From positions 1 to 5,171 of the forward strand of contig JAGTUZ010000087.1 in assembly GCA_018224415.1 (NCBI GenBank): 5,171 nt of DNA, read 5' to 3'. The stretch is from Bacteroidota bacterium (GTDB lineage Bacteria; Bacteroidota; Ignavibacteria; SZUA-365). Under the pieces are notes generated by a model, which had not been told where the DNA came from, made no database searches, and worked only from the letters and a program-made list of their open reading frames with translations. This document shows, piece after piece, positions 1 to 5,171 of this stretch (positions are counted from its first letter, which is position 1; each line of letters begins with the position of its first letter). Position numbers and translations under genes: made by a program.

Positions 1-773
1 TCGTCGACGAGCAGGATGGCGCCATGGTCGATGACGCGGACGGGTAGGAAGTTCATCGACGGACTCCCGATAAAGCCCGCGACAAAGCGGTCGGCGGGAC
101 GGGAGTAGAGTTCGATCGGAGCATCGACCTGGTGGATGTCGCCGTCCTGCATCACGGTGATGCGCTCGCCCATGGTCATGGCCTCGACCTGGTCATGCGT
201 GACGTACACCATGGTCGTGCCGAGCTGCCGGTGCAGCTTCTTGATCTCCGCGCGCATCTGCACGCGAAGTTTGGCGTCGAGATTGGAGAGCGGTTCGTCG
301 AAGAGGAACACTTGCGGCTTCCGCACAATCGCGCGGCCGAGCGCCACGCGCTGCCGTTGTCCGCCCGACATCTCGCGGGGCTTGCGGTCGAGCAGATCCG
401 TGATCTCGAGCAGGTCTGCGGCCTCGCCCACGCGCGACTCGATTTCCGCGCGATCGAACTTGCGCAGCTTCAGTCCGAAGGCCATGTTCTCCCGCACATT
501 CATATGCGGATACAGTGCGTAATTCTGGAACACCATCGCAATGTCGCGATCCTTTGGCGCAACGTCGTTCACCCGCCGTTCGCCGATGAACAGGTCGCCG
601 GAGGTCACGTCTTCGAGACCCGCGACCAAACGCAGCGTGGTGGATTTTCCGCAGCCTGACGGACCCACCAGCACCATGAACTCGCCGTCGCGGATATGCA
701 GGTCCAACCGACGGATGGTCGGTGGATTGTCCCCATAGGATTTCGACACAGCCTCGAAGCGGACGTCGGCCAT
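1..773 (-). CDS. ugpC: ABC sugar-importer ATP-binding protein, MalK/UgpC/MsmX family (3' end outside window)
   Basis: This is the cytoplasmic ATPase subunit of a carbohydrate ABC importer. It hydrolyses ATP to drive uptake through a permease pair that is not in the window. I translated 257 residues from the ATG at 773; the frame is still open at base 1. Seen directly: Walker A GPSGCGKST (residues 37-45), Q-loop at Q83 in VFQNYALYPH, ABC signature MSGGQRQRVALGRA (135-148), Walker B VFLFDEP (155-161), D-loop SNLDAK (163-168) and switch histidine H193 in VTHDQVEAMT. The sequence after about residue 230 (FIGSPSMNF) opens the regulatory OB-fold domain that marks the MalK/UgpC branch. Family members are usually about 360-375 residues, so roughly 110 are missing. 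The start lies 3 bp after the stop of the 86-residue gene, which suggests translational coupling; the AGGA one base before the ATG is too close to be a normal ribosome site. The symbol is family level only: malK or msmX would fit as well, and the substrate cannot be read from the sequence. Confidence 0.95.
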   Translation of the reverse strand, partial: MADVRFEAVSKSYGDNPPTIRRLDLHIRDGEFMVLVGPSGCGKSTTLRLVAGLEDVTSGDLFIGERRVNDVAPKDRDIAMVFQNYALYPHMNVRENMAFGLKLRKFDRAEIESRVGEAADLLEITDLLDRKPREMSGGQRQRVALGRAIVRKPQVFLFDEPLSNLDAKLRVQMRAEIKKLHRQLGTTMVYVTHDQVEAMTMGERITVMQDGDIHQVDAPIELYSRPADRFVAGFIGSPSMNFLPVRVIDHGAILLVD

Positions 774-776
774 GTC

Positions 777-1037
777 CTACTTGCCCTGTTCGGTGGAGGG
801 TGCGTCCGCGGACGCTCCGCTGGCCTTGCGCGCCAGCGCCGCGTCGCGACGGGAGAGGAGGAAGCGGTAGATGCTTACCTTCACCATGAAGAGAATGGCC
901 AGCAGCAGCACATAGCCGCCTGCCATGTAGCCGAACCATTCATGGTCGCCGATGATCAGGTACATGACAACAAGGCCCACCACAAGCATGATCGGGGTGC
1001 TGCCGTACACGACGAAGGGGAGAAGACGGTCATTCAT
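777..1037 (-). CDS. Small two-helix membrane protein of unknown function, upstream of the ABC ATPase
   Basis: This 86-residue protein is not recognised. It has two hydrophobic segments, at about residues 8-29 and 36-60, separated by a short polar turn containing DHEWFG. The tail from about residue 61 is hydrophilic: first basic (SRRDAALARK), then rich in A, S, D and E. Basic residues next to the second helix suggest that the tail is cytoplasmic. The stop codon is 3 bp from the ATPase start on the same strand, so the two are very probably co-transcribed, possibly making it an accessory of the importer or a scaffold; that role is inference. The ATG at 1037 is the only plausible start: the frame has a TAA stop about 36 bp upstream with no other ATG between. 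No Shine-Dalgarno sequence is evident before it. It is real rather than a shadow because it has a coherent membrane pattern, good operon spacing, and no competing gene on the other strand. The MFS reading frame that overlaps it antisense is better started at 1129. Confidence 0.78.
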   Translation of the reverse strand: MNDRLLPFVVYGSTPIMLVVGLVVMYLIIGDHEWFGYMAGGYVLLLAILFMVKVSIYRFLLSRRDAALARKASGASADAPSTEQGK

Positions 1038-1097
1038 AACGGAGAGGAATTCTGTGGCCGAAAAGCTAATTTACGCCGACCGTACCCCAATTGAAAA

Positions 1098-1112
1098 TCC
1101 CGCGTGGCGGGA
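1098..1112. promoter_or_regulatory. Perfect 6+6 inverted repeat, possible operator or leader hairpin
   Basis: TCCCGC and GCGGGA are separated by GTG, forming a perfect GC-rich dyad. It ends 5 bp before the MFS ribosome binding site and 16 bp before its ATG. As DNA it could be an operator; as RNA it could form a hairpin that affects MFS translation. It also overlaps the first bases upstream of the proposed minus-strand -35 box, so a bound repressor could affect both directions. GC-rich dyads of this size can arise by chance at this base composition. Confidence 0.35.
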
Positions 1113-1117
1113 ACAGC

Positions 1118-1123
1118 GAGGTG
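1118..1123 (+). promoter_or_regulatory. Ribosome binding site that decides the MFS start
   Basis: GAGGTG sits 5 nt before the ATG at 1129. The same reading frame is open further upstream, with an ATG as far back as 952, but those starts would add a 59-residue basic, non-membrane extension lying antisense to the small membrane-protein gene. The ribosome site and the family's usual N-terminus both favour 1129. Confidence 0.6.
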
Positions 1124-1128
1124 CTTGC

Positions 1129-2502
1129 ATGGACACGCAGATGGATGGATCACGCGCGGCGAATGCCAGTGAGTCGAACGTCCCCGCGACAGGGACCGCG
1201 AAACCGCGCCTGGGATTCTGGCAGATCTGGAACATGAGCTTCGGATTTCTCGGCATCCAGTTCGGCTTCGCGCTGCAGAACGCCAACGTCAGCCGCATCT
1301 TCGAAACGCTGGGCGCGAGCATCGACGCCATTCCCATTCTCTGGATCGCCGCGCCCACGACCGGACTGCTCGTGCAACCGGTGATCGGATATCTGAGCGA
1401 CCGCACGTGGGGACGTCTCGGACGCCGGCGTCCGTTTTTCCTTGTCGGCGCCGTGCTTGCCTCCATCGGCCTCGTCATCATGCCGAATTCCCCCGCGCTC
1501 TGGGTGGCCGCGGGCATGTTGTGGATCATGGACGCGTCGATCAACATTTCGATGGAGCCCTTCCGCGCGCTGGTGGCCGACCTGCTGCCCTCCGAACAGC
1601 GCACCACCGGCTTCGCCGTACAGAGTTTCTTCATCGGCACCGGCGCGGTTGTGGCCTCCGCGCTGCCGTGGATGTTCACCAACTGGTTCGGCATTGCAAA
1701 CACCGCGCCGGCAGGGGAGATCCCCGACTCGGTGCGCTTCTCCTTTTACATCGGCGCCGCGGCGTTTTTCTCCGCCGTGCTGTGGACCGTCATGCGCACG
1801 CGTGAATATCCACCCGACGACCTCGCCGCCTTCGAACGGATGAAGCGCGAGCACAGAGGCTTCCTGCACGGCGTCCGCGAGATCACGACCTCCATCACCG
1901 GCATGCCACGCACCATGGTGCAGCTCGCGCTCGTTCAGTTCTTCTCCTGGTTCGCCCTCTTCGCGATGTGGATCTACTCCACGCCCGCCGTCACGCAGCA
2001 CATCTATGGCACTTCCGATCCCACCAGCGCGCTCTACAACGAGGGCGCCGACTGGGTGGGCGTGCTCATGGCCGTCTACAACGGCTTCGCCGCGGTGATG
2101 GCCTTTGTCATCATCGCGCTGGCGCGGCGCTTCCCGCGCACGACCGTACACGCCATCTGCCTCGTCATCGGCGGCATCGGTCTCGCATCATTTTATCTTG
2201 TAAGGGATCCGAATATCCTGCTTGTCAGCGAGCTTGGCATCGGCCTCGCCTGGGCGTCCATTCTCTCGATGCCGTATGCCATTCTCGCCGGCTCCCTGCC
2301 CCCGGAGAAAATGGGCGTGTACATGGGCATCTTCAATTTCTTCATCGTCCTCCCCCAGATCGTCGCCGCCGTCATCCTCGGCTTCATGGTGAAATCCTTC
2401 TTCGGTGGAGAGGCGATCTTCGCCCTCGTCGCAGGCGGCGTGTCCATGGTGCTGGCGGGGGTGTTCGTGGTCTTCGTCGACGACAGGGATGAGGTGAGGT
2501 GA
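1129..2502 (+). CDS. MFS sugar carrier, GPH/sucrose-maltose (SLC45-like) type
   Basis: This is a 457-residue inner-membrane secondary transporter with about 12 membrane helices, probably a cation symporter for a sugar. After a polar leader of about 27 residues, helix 1 begins at RLGFWQIWNMSFGFLGIQ (27-44). The motif-A loop GYLSDRTWGRLGRRRPF (87-103) is close to the loop known from sucrose and maltose carriers. The second-half counterpart is ALARRFPRTTVH (330-341), and the helix 10-11 region carries SMPYAIL (380-386) and MGVYMGIFNFFIVLPQ (395-410). A central hydrophilic stretch (about 223-260) joins the two six-helix halves. Length is usual for the family, and the gene is intact. It diverges from the ABC operon and converges on the propeller gene. 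Its TGA stop is the first three bases of the large hairpin. A disaccharide such as maltose or sucrose is the best guess from family resemblance; the sequence does not settle it. Confidence 0.92.
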   Translation: MDTQMDGSRAANASESNVPATGTAKPRLGFWQIWNMSFGFLGIQFGFALQNANVSRIFETLGASIDAIPILWIAAPTTGLLVQPVIGYLSDRTWGRLGRRRPFFLVGAVLASIGLVIMPNSPALWVAAGMLWIMDASINISMEPFRALVADLLPSEQRTTGFAVQSFFIGTGAVVASALPWMFTNWFGIANTAPAGEIPDSVRFSFYIGAAAFFSAVLWTVMRTREYPPDDLAAFERMKREHRGFLHGVREITTSITGMPRTMVQLALVQFFSWFALFAMWIYSTPAVTQHIYGTSDPTSALYNEGADWVGVLMAVYNGFAAVMAFVIIALARRFPRTTVHAICLVIGGIGLASFYLVRDPNILLVSELGIGLAWASILSMPYAILAGSLPPEKMGVYMGIFNFFIVLPQIVAAVILGFMVKSFFGGEAIFALVAGGVSMVLAGVFVVFVDDRDEVR

Positions 2503-2559
2503 AGAGTAACCGCGGATTTCACAGATAACGCAATCCGCGTAATCTGCGGTTACTCTTCA
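2500..2559. terminator. Long 19-bp-stem hairpin between convergent genes, possible bidirectional terminator or dispersed repeat
   Basis: Arms 2500-2518 and 2541-2559 pair over 19 positions with one exception, G2514 against T2545: a G-U pair in plus-strand RNA, a mismatch in the opposite strand. The loop is 22 nt. The left arm starts on the MFS TGA stop and the right arm ends 4 bp from the TGA of the propeller gene, so it serves both convergent 3' ends. A second, nested perfect dyad exists: CGCGGATT (2511-2518) with AATCCGCG (2532-2539). No T-tract follows in either direction, so it is not a standard intrinsic terminator; it may protect 3' ends or act with Rho. It is built of roughly 10-base GATT-type units such as CCGCGGATTT and CACAGATAAC. 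This resembles dispersed extragenic repeats seen in many environmental genomes, a comparison made from memory. Confidence 0.6.
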
Positions 2560-2560
2560 G
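2531..2560 (+). repeat. 30-bp direct repeat, copy A
   Basis: This is identical over 30 bases to 4752-4781 in the same orientation; the match stops at the next base on each side (G versus A, T versus C). It covers part of the loop and the whole right arm of the large hairpin, plus one base. The other copy lacks the left arm. The two copies bracket the propeller gene, so they probably mark the ends of an inserted segment or are two members of a dispersed repeat family. Confidence 0.9.
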
Positions 2561-2563
2561 TGA

Positions 2564-4699
2564 TCAATATGAATACAGCCGAGTCACCATGCGCTGTATG
2601 ACACCGGTGTTTCCCTGCACGCGTATCACATAAGTCCCTGCGGAAAGATTGTCCATGCGAATGGGGATCTCGTGTATCCCCGGATCGATCAGACCGTGTT
2701 GTACGCAGGCAACTTCGCGGCCGAGAATATCGCAGACGGAGATTCGAAGGTTCTCCGGCGTCTGGGTTTCGAGTGACAGGGTCGCCGATTCCAGGAGAGG
2801 GTCAGGGTAGACCGAGAGCAGACGGAAGCCGACCGGTGAGGGTACGGTCTGAACGGCAGTCGGCAAAGCACCATCGCTATACCAGAGCGTCCCGCCCTCC
2901 ACGGCTGCGACCAGCTGCTGCGATTCTATCAGGTACAGGCCCAGAACCCTGGCCTCACCGATGCGTTTGTTACTGTGAATCCACGACGCACCTTTGTTGC
3001 GAGTGTAGTAGATGCTGTTTCCGTAGGTGCCGACTGCGATGACGCCGATAAGATTGGAAACCATCGACGTGACATAGGGATTGTCGAGGCCGGCAGAGAC
3101 AGACGTCCATGTGCTCCCATGATCGTGTGAGAGGAAGACCCCGGCACCGTAAGAACCGGCAAAGATATCGCCATCGGGAGTCCGGACGAGCGCGGTTACG
3201 TTCGGGTGGTTCATTCCACCGGCCACCGTTTGCCAGCTCTGTCCACCATCCAGGCTCCTGTACATCCCACTGCCGAACGTCCCGGCAATAATGATTGTGT
3301 CCGTTACGCAGAGGAGGGAAGCGACGGAGGAGGAGTTCGGCGCGGTCAGGAGATGCGACCATTGCAGTCCGCCATCCGTGCTGTGAAACACGCGACCGCT
3401 CTCGGTGCCGGCGAACAGCACGCCGCCGGGACTTTCTGCAGTGCAACGGACCTTCTCGCCCTGCAGGCCGGCACCGTGTGGCGTCCAATGATCCGGCAGA
3501 TGGTGCCATACGTGCAGCCCGCCGTTGATGTCGAAGGCCATCACGGTACTATCCGGCCGCATGAAGAGTTTGCTGATGCGCGGCTCGGAAAGCCCCACGA
3601 TCTGCTGATGCCATGTCGTGTTTCGCATGGCTCCTGACTGGAAGACACAATCAGCGCCAGCGACGAACAACGTGTTTCCGAAGACGAGCACGTCACGGAT
3701 TTCCGAGAGGTGAAGCCCTGCACGATGCAGCTGCCAGGATTGAGCGTTGTCCGAGGAGACGTACACACTGTCCGAGCCGTACAGGATGAAGTATCGCCCA
3801 TCCGGATGGATGAGCATCCTTCGGGCATTGAACCACTCCGGGTCGGCTGTGCCGAAGGCGTCCCATGAATCGCCGTTGTTGTTCGAGGAGTAGAGGCCTG
3901 CCTTGGTCAGTGCAATCAGCGGTCCACGAGGATCACGCACCAGCAGCCTCACGGACATCGATGGATCTCCCGGATTGCCGAGCCCTGCACTGGCGGACAT
4001 CCACGTGGAAACCGGGGTCGTGGCACGCATGACGCCATGTGCCTGTGTGGCGATCCATGCCGTGTTGCCCTCCGCGTGGAAGGATAGAACCGACATACCA
4101 TCCAGGCCGTCGGATGCCGCATTCCATGAGTCCCCATTGTTGCTCGAATAGTAAACGGCGGAAGGCGATTGGTACACCAGCACTCGCGCGTCGCCGAAGG
4201 AAAGCCCGTCCTTGAGATACCACCAGTCATCGTGCAACCCGTTGATGATGCGCTGTGAACCCTGGGACTCCCGGACGCGGATGATGCCATCGGGGCTGCA
4301 GACGACATAGTAGATACCTGGCGAACCTGCAAAGAGAGATCTGATACTGTTGCCGGTAGCGCCGCCAATCGCGCTCCAGACGTCTCCTCCATCCGATGTT
4401 CGATAGAGAGTGAATTGTCCTCCACCGATTACCATGCCACGTGGAGACCGCTTATCGGCAATCAGGCCGGTGATCTGCCCTCCGTGCCCGTGAATTTCTC
4501 GCCAGAAAAGACTGTCACCCTCGGCGCGGAAGAGCCCGGCATGCGAACGCACGTGAACGCTCCCGTCTCCGAGGACAACAAGATCCCTGAATCCGAGATA
4601 GCTGACATCCTGCATCCGGTTCCAGGCACCCTGTGAAAAGGCGGGAGCGGCGCTGAAACAGAGCGCAATACAACATCTTATGAAAATGCTGGCGTTCAT
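2564..4699 (-). CDS. Secreted Asp-box beta-propeller protein with T9SS type A sorting domain
   Basis: This 711-residue protein is predicted to be exported across both membranes and anchored on the surface or released. Residues 1-22 form a signal peptide with a likely cut after AFS. Eight clear Asp-boxes of the S-x-D/N-x-G-x-x-W type have their tryptophans at 108, 192, 279, 322, 447, 489, 531 and 573. Degenerate copies at about 143-150, 226-233, 355-363 and 398-405 fill the gaps, giving about twelve repeats near 42 residues apart. Most are followed by a GL turn, as in SAGL and RAGL. This matches the BNR/sortilin-like propeller fold. After a linker (about 611-625), the tail 626-711 has the marks of T9SS type A sorting: SVYPDPLLESATLSL, CDILGREV, LSAGTYVIRV and RMVTR. 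No catalytic residues identify an enzyme; sialidases share Asp-boxes, but I see no sialidase arginine triad. Base composition is lower in GC than the flanking genes and direct repeats bracket it, so acquisition is likely. Binding of a glycan or protein partner is possible but unproven. Confidence 0.9.
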   Translation of the reverse strand: MNASIFIRCCIALCFSAAPAFSQGAWNRMQDVSYLGFRDLVVLGDGSVHVRSHAGLFRAEGDSLFWREIHGHGGQITGLIADKRSPRGMVIGGGQFTLYRTSDGGDVWSAIGGATGNSIRSLFAGSPGIYYVVCSPDGIIRVRESQGSQRIINGLHDDWWYLKDGLSFGDARVLVYQSPSAVYYSSNNGDSWNAASDGLDGMSVLSFHAEGNTAWIATQAHGVMRATTPVSTWMSASAGLGNPGDPSMSVRLLVRDPRGPLIALTKAGLYSSNNNGDSWDAFGTADPEWFNARRMLIHPDGRYFILYGSDSVYVSSDNAQSWQLHRAGLHLSEIRDVLVFGNTLFVAGADCVFQSGAMRNTTWHQQIVGLSEPRISKLFMRPDSTVMAFDINGGLHVWHHLPDHWTPHGAGLQGEKVRCTAESPGGVLFAGTESGRVFHSTDGGLQWSHLLTAPNSSSVASLLCVTDTIIIAGTFGSGMYRSLDGGQSWQTVAGGMNHPNVTALVRTPDGDIFAGSYGAGVFLSHDHGSTWTSVSAGLDNPYVTSMVSNLIGVIAVGTYGNSIYYTRNKGASWIHSNKRIGEARVLGLYLIESQQLVAAVEGGTLWYSDGALPTAVQTVPSPVGFRLLSVYPDPLLESATLSLETQTPENLRISVCDILGREVACVQHGLIDPGIHEIPIRMDNLSAGTYVIRVQGNTGVIQRMVTRLYSY

Positions 4700-4744
4700 G
4701 GAAGGTCCTCCTCCTTATGCTCTCGATCATCCGAAAGACGTGAC
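4700..4744 (-). promoter_or_regulatory. 5' leader of the propeller gene; promoter not resolved
   Basis: The stretch between the propeller start codon and the T-tract behind the second MFS gene should hold the promoter. On the minus strand TTGTCA is a fair -35 match, overlapping the end of the T-tract, but the nearest -10-like hexamer (CATAAG) is 21 bp away, too far. I found no convincing Bacteroidota-type TTTG/TAnnTTTG pair either. If the upstream terminator leaks, some transcription could come from the second MFS gene. Confidence 0.25.
4707..4715 (-). promoter_or_regulatory. Strong ribosome binding site of the propeller gene
   Basis: On the minus strand AGGAGGAGG lies 7 nt before the ATG at 4699. 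It is the best Shine-Dalgarno sequence in the window and confirms the start, which also gives a proper signal peptide. The contrast with the weak or absent sites of the ABC operon genes is notable. Confidence 0.8.
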
Positions 4745-4770
4745 AAAAAAACAATCCGCGTAATCTGCGG
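4745..4770 (-). terminator. Probable intrinsic terminator of the second MFS gene
   Basis: Reading the minus strand just after the TAA stop at 4771, CCGC and GCGG (4767-4770 with 4756-4759) form a 4-bp GC stem with a 7-nt loop. ATTG follows, then seven T residues (4745-4751). The stem is short and the T-tract starts 4 nt late, so it is probably only partly efficient. The hairpin is made from the 30-bp repeat itself, while the T-tract lies just outside the repeat. Confidence 0.45.
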
Positions 4771-4781
4771 TTACTCTTCAG
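4752..4781 (+). repeat. 30-bp direct repeat, copy B
   Basis: This is identical to 2531-2560, in the same orientation. It overlaps the last codons of the second MFS gene: read on the minus strand it encodes the final Glu-Glu and the TAA stop. That overlap suggests copy B is the one in its original place beside this gene, and that the left arm once linked to it now lies at 2500-2518. Confidence 0.9.
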
Positions 4782-5171
4782 CCGGACGCGGTTCGCGCAC
4801 GAGTATCCACAACCCGGCAGATATCGCGAGTGACACCGCCGAGATAATAAAAATGATATTCTTGTCCGCCGCGTCGCGGATGATGATGCCGAGGCCGAGG
4901 CTGACGAAGAGCTGGGGGATAACGACGGAGAGGTTGAAGATGCCCATGAAAAAGCCCATGCGTCCCTTGGTCACATTTTCCGACATGATGGCGAAGGGCA
5001 GGCTCACCACCGCCGCCCAGCCCACGCCGGCGAAGGCCATGAGTACGTACAGCATGAAACTCGTCTTGCCGAAGAGCACGATGCCCAGGTAGGCGGCGGC
5101 CATCACAGCCACGGCGGAGAGATGCACGCGCACGCGTCCGACACGTTCGGCCAGCGGCTCGAGCACCAGCA
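4771..5171 (-). CDS. Second MFS (GPH-type) sugar carrier, C-terminal part (5' end outside window)
   Basis: The 132 codons visible here end at the TAA at 4771, and the frame stays open to the right edge. It begins in the loop PLAERVGRVRVH and then shows about four membrane helices, with SLPFAIMSE and MGFFMGIFNLSVVIPQ between them and a short polar tail PRPAEE. These align with residues 330-450 of the first MFS protein: over its residues 370-411 I count about 17 identities in 42 by eye. The two are therefore paralogues or family members rather than a recent duplicate. With a family length of about 430-460, some 300 residues are missing. A GTG at 5166 falls inside the loop and is not a real start. 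The gene points towards the first MFS gene, with the propeller gene between them on the same strand as this one. Sugar uptake is inferred from family; the substrate is unknown. Confidence 0.88.
   Translation of the reverse strand, partial: LVLEPLAERVGRVRVHLSAVAVMAAAYLGIVLFGKTSFMLYVLMAFAGVGWAAVVSLPFAIMSENVTKGRMGFFMGIFNLSVVIPQLFVSLGLGIIIRDAADKNIIFIISAVSLAISAGLWILVREPRPAEE

Larger units (their letters stand above)
1038..1128. promoter_or_regulatory. Divergent intergenic region holding promoters for the ABC operon and the MFS gene
   Basis: These 91 bp separate two divergent start codons and must hold both promoters or lie close to them. On the minus strand a weak sigma70-like pair can be proposed: TTTCAA (1091-1096) and TAAATT (1068-1073) with a 17-bp spacer, giving a leader of roughly 25 nt before the ATG at 1037. 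The boxes match consensus at only 3/6 and 4/6, so this is tentative. I see no convincing -35/-10 pair for the plus-strand MFS gene. The region also contains the inverted repeat at 1098-1112. Shared control of sugar-uptake genes from such a region is common, but no regulator gene is visible in the window. Confidence 0.35.

Noticed and set aside
193..939. Open frame of 248 codons on the minus strand
   Set aside because: It is out of frame with the ABC ATPase, which carries every expected motif, and its composition (rich in R, G, A) is typical of a high-GC shadow frame. It also crosses the junction between two real genes.
952..1128. N-terminal extension of the first MFS reading frame by 59 residues
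   Set aside because: The extension is basic and non-membrane, lies antisense to the small membrane-protein gene, and lacks a ribosome site. GAGGTG before 1129 and the family's usual N-terminus point to 1129.
1150..2151. Open frame of 333 codons antisense to the MFS gene
   Set aside because: It is rich in R, G, H, E and D with no domain or membrane pattern, and fully overlaps a well-supported carrier. It is a high-GC shadow.
2500..2560. CRISPR repeat or array
   Set aside because: There are only two distant direct copies with a whole gene between them, no regular spacers and no cas gene.
2970..3637. Several open frames of 140-180 codons overlapping the propeller gene
   Set aside because: They have no signal peptide, no motifs and arginine-rich composition, whereas the 711-residue frame has a signal peptide, periodic Asp-boxes and a sorting domain.
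2564..4699. Sialidase or other glycoside hydrolase
   Set aside because: Asp-boxes alone do not make a sialidase. I saw no FRIP-like motif or arginine triad, and the repeats run almost the full length of the protein.
2531..4781. Classical insertion sequence or transposon
   Set aside because: The bracketed segment encodes no transposase, and the ends are direct repeats without terminal inverted repeats. A 30-bp duplication is also longer than usual target-site duplications.

Overview
The window carries parts of a sugar-transport locus, with a large secreted-protein gene set between two transporter genes. The protein at 2564-4699 ends in a recognisable type IX secretion (T9SS) C-terminal sorting domain, which places the organism in the Bacteroidota/Chlorobiota/Ignavibacteriota group. 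The high GC of the transporter genes (hand counts of sample 60-base lines give about 60-72 %) favours a GC-rich member of that group. Nothing here fixes the genus.

Layout. (1) 1-773, minus strand: the 5' two-thirds or so of a MalK/UgpC/MsmX-type ABC sugar-importer ATPase, running off the left edge. (2) 777-1037, minus: an unrecognised 86-residue protein with two membrane segments, 3 bp upstream of the ATPase and almost certainly in its operon. (3) 1038-1128: a 91-bp divergent intergenic region with a perfect 6+6 inverted repeat. (4) 1129-2502, plus: a complete 457-residue MFS sugar carrier of the GPH/sucrose-maltose (SLC45-like) type. (5) 2500-2559: a 19-bp-stem hairpin that begins on the MFS stop codon. 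(6) 2564-4699, minus: a 711-residue secreted protein with about twelve 42-residue Asp-box (BNR) beta-propeller repeats and a T9SS tail. (7) 4700-4770: a short intergenic stretch with a strong ribosome binding site for gene 6 and a probable terminator for gene 8. (8) 4771-5171, minus: the C-terminal third or so of a second MFS carrier related to gene 4, running off the right edge.

The ATPase, the two MFS carriers and perhaps the small membrane protein fit uptake of oligosaccharides such as maltose-type sugars. The substrate is inferred from family only. The propeller protein has no evident catalytic link to them.

The most notable structure is a perfect 30-bp direct repeat (2531-2560 and 4752-4781) that brackets the propeller gene. 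Removing one repeat unit (2221 bp) would leave the two MFS genes convergent, sharing one palindromic hairpin with one stop codon in each arm. The propeller gene also has lower GC than its neighbours. This looks like a gene inserted, with duplication of half of the hairpin, between a pre-existing convergent transporter pair.
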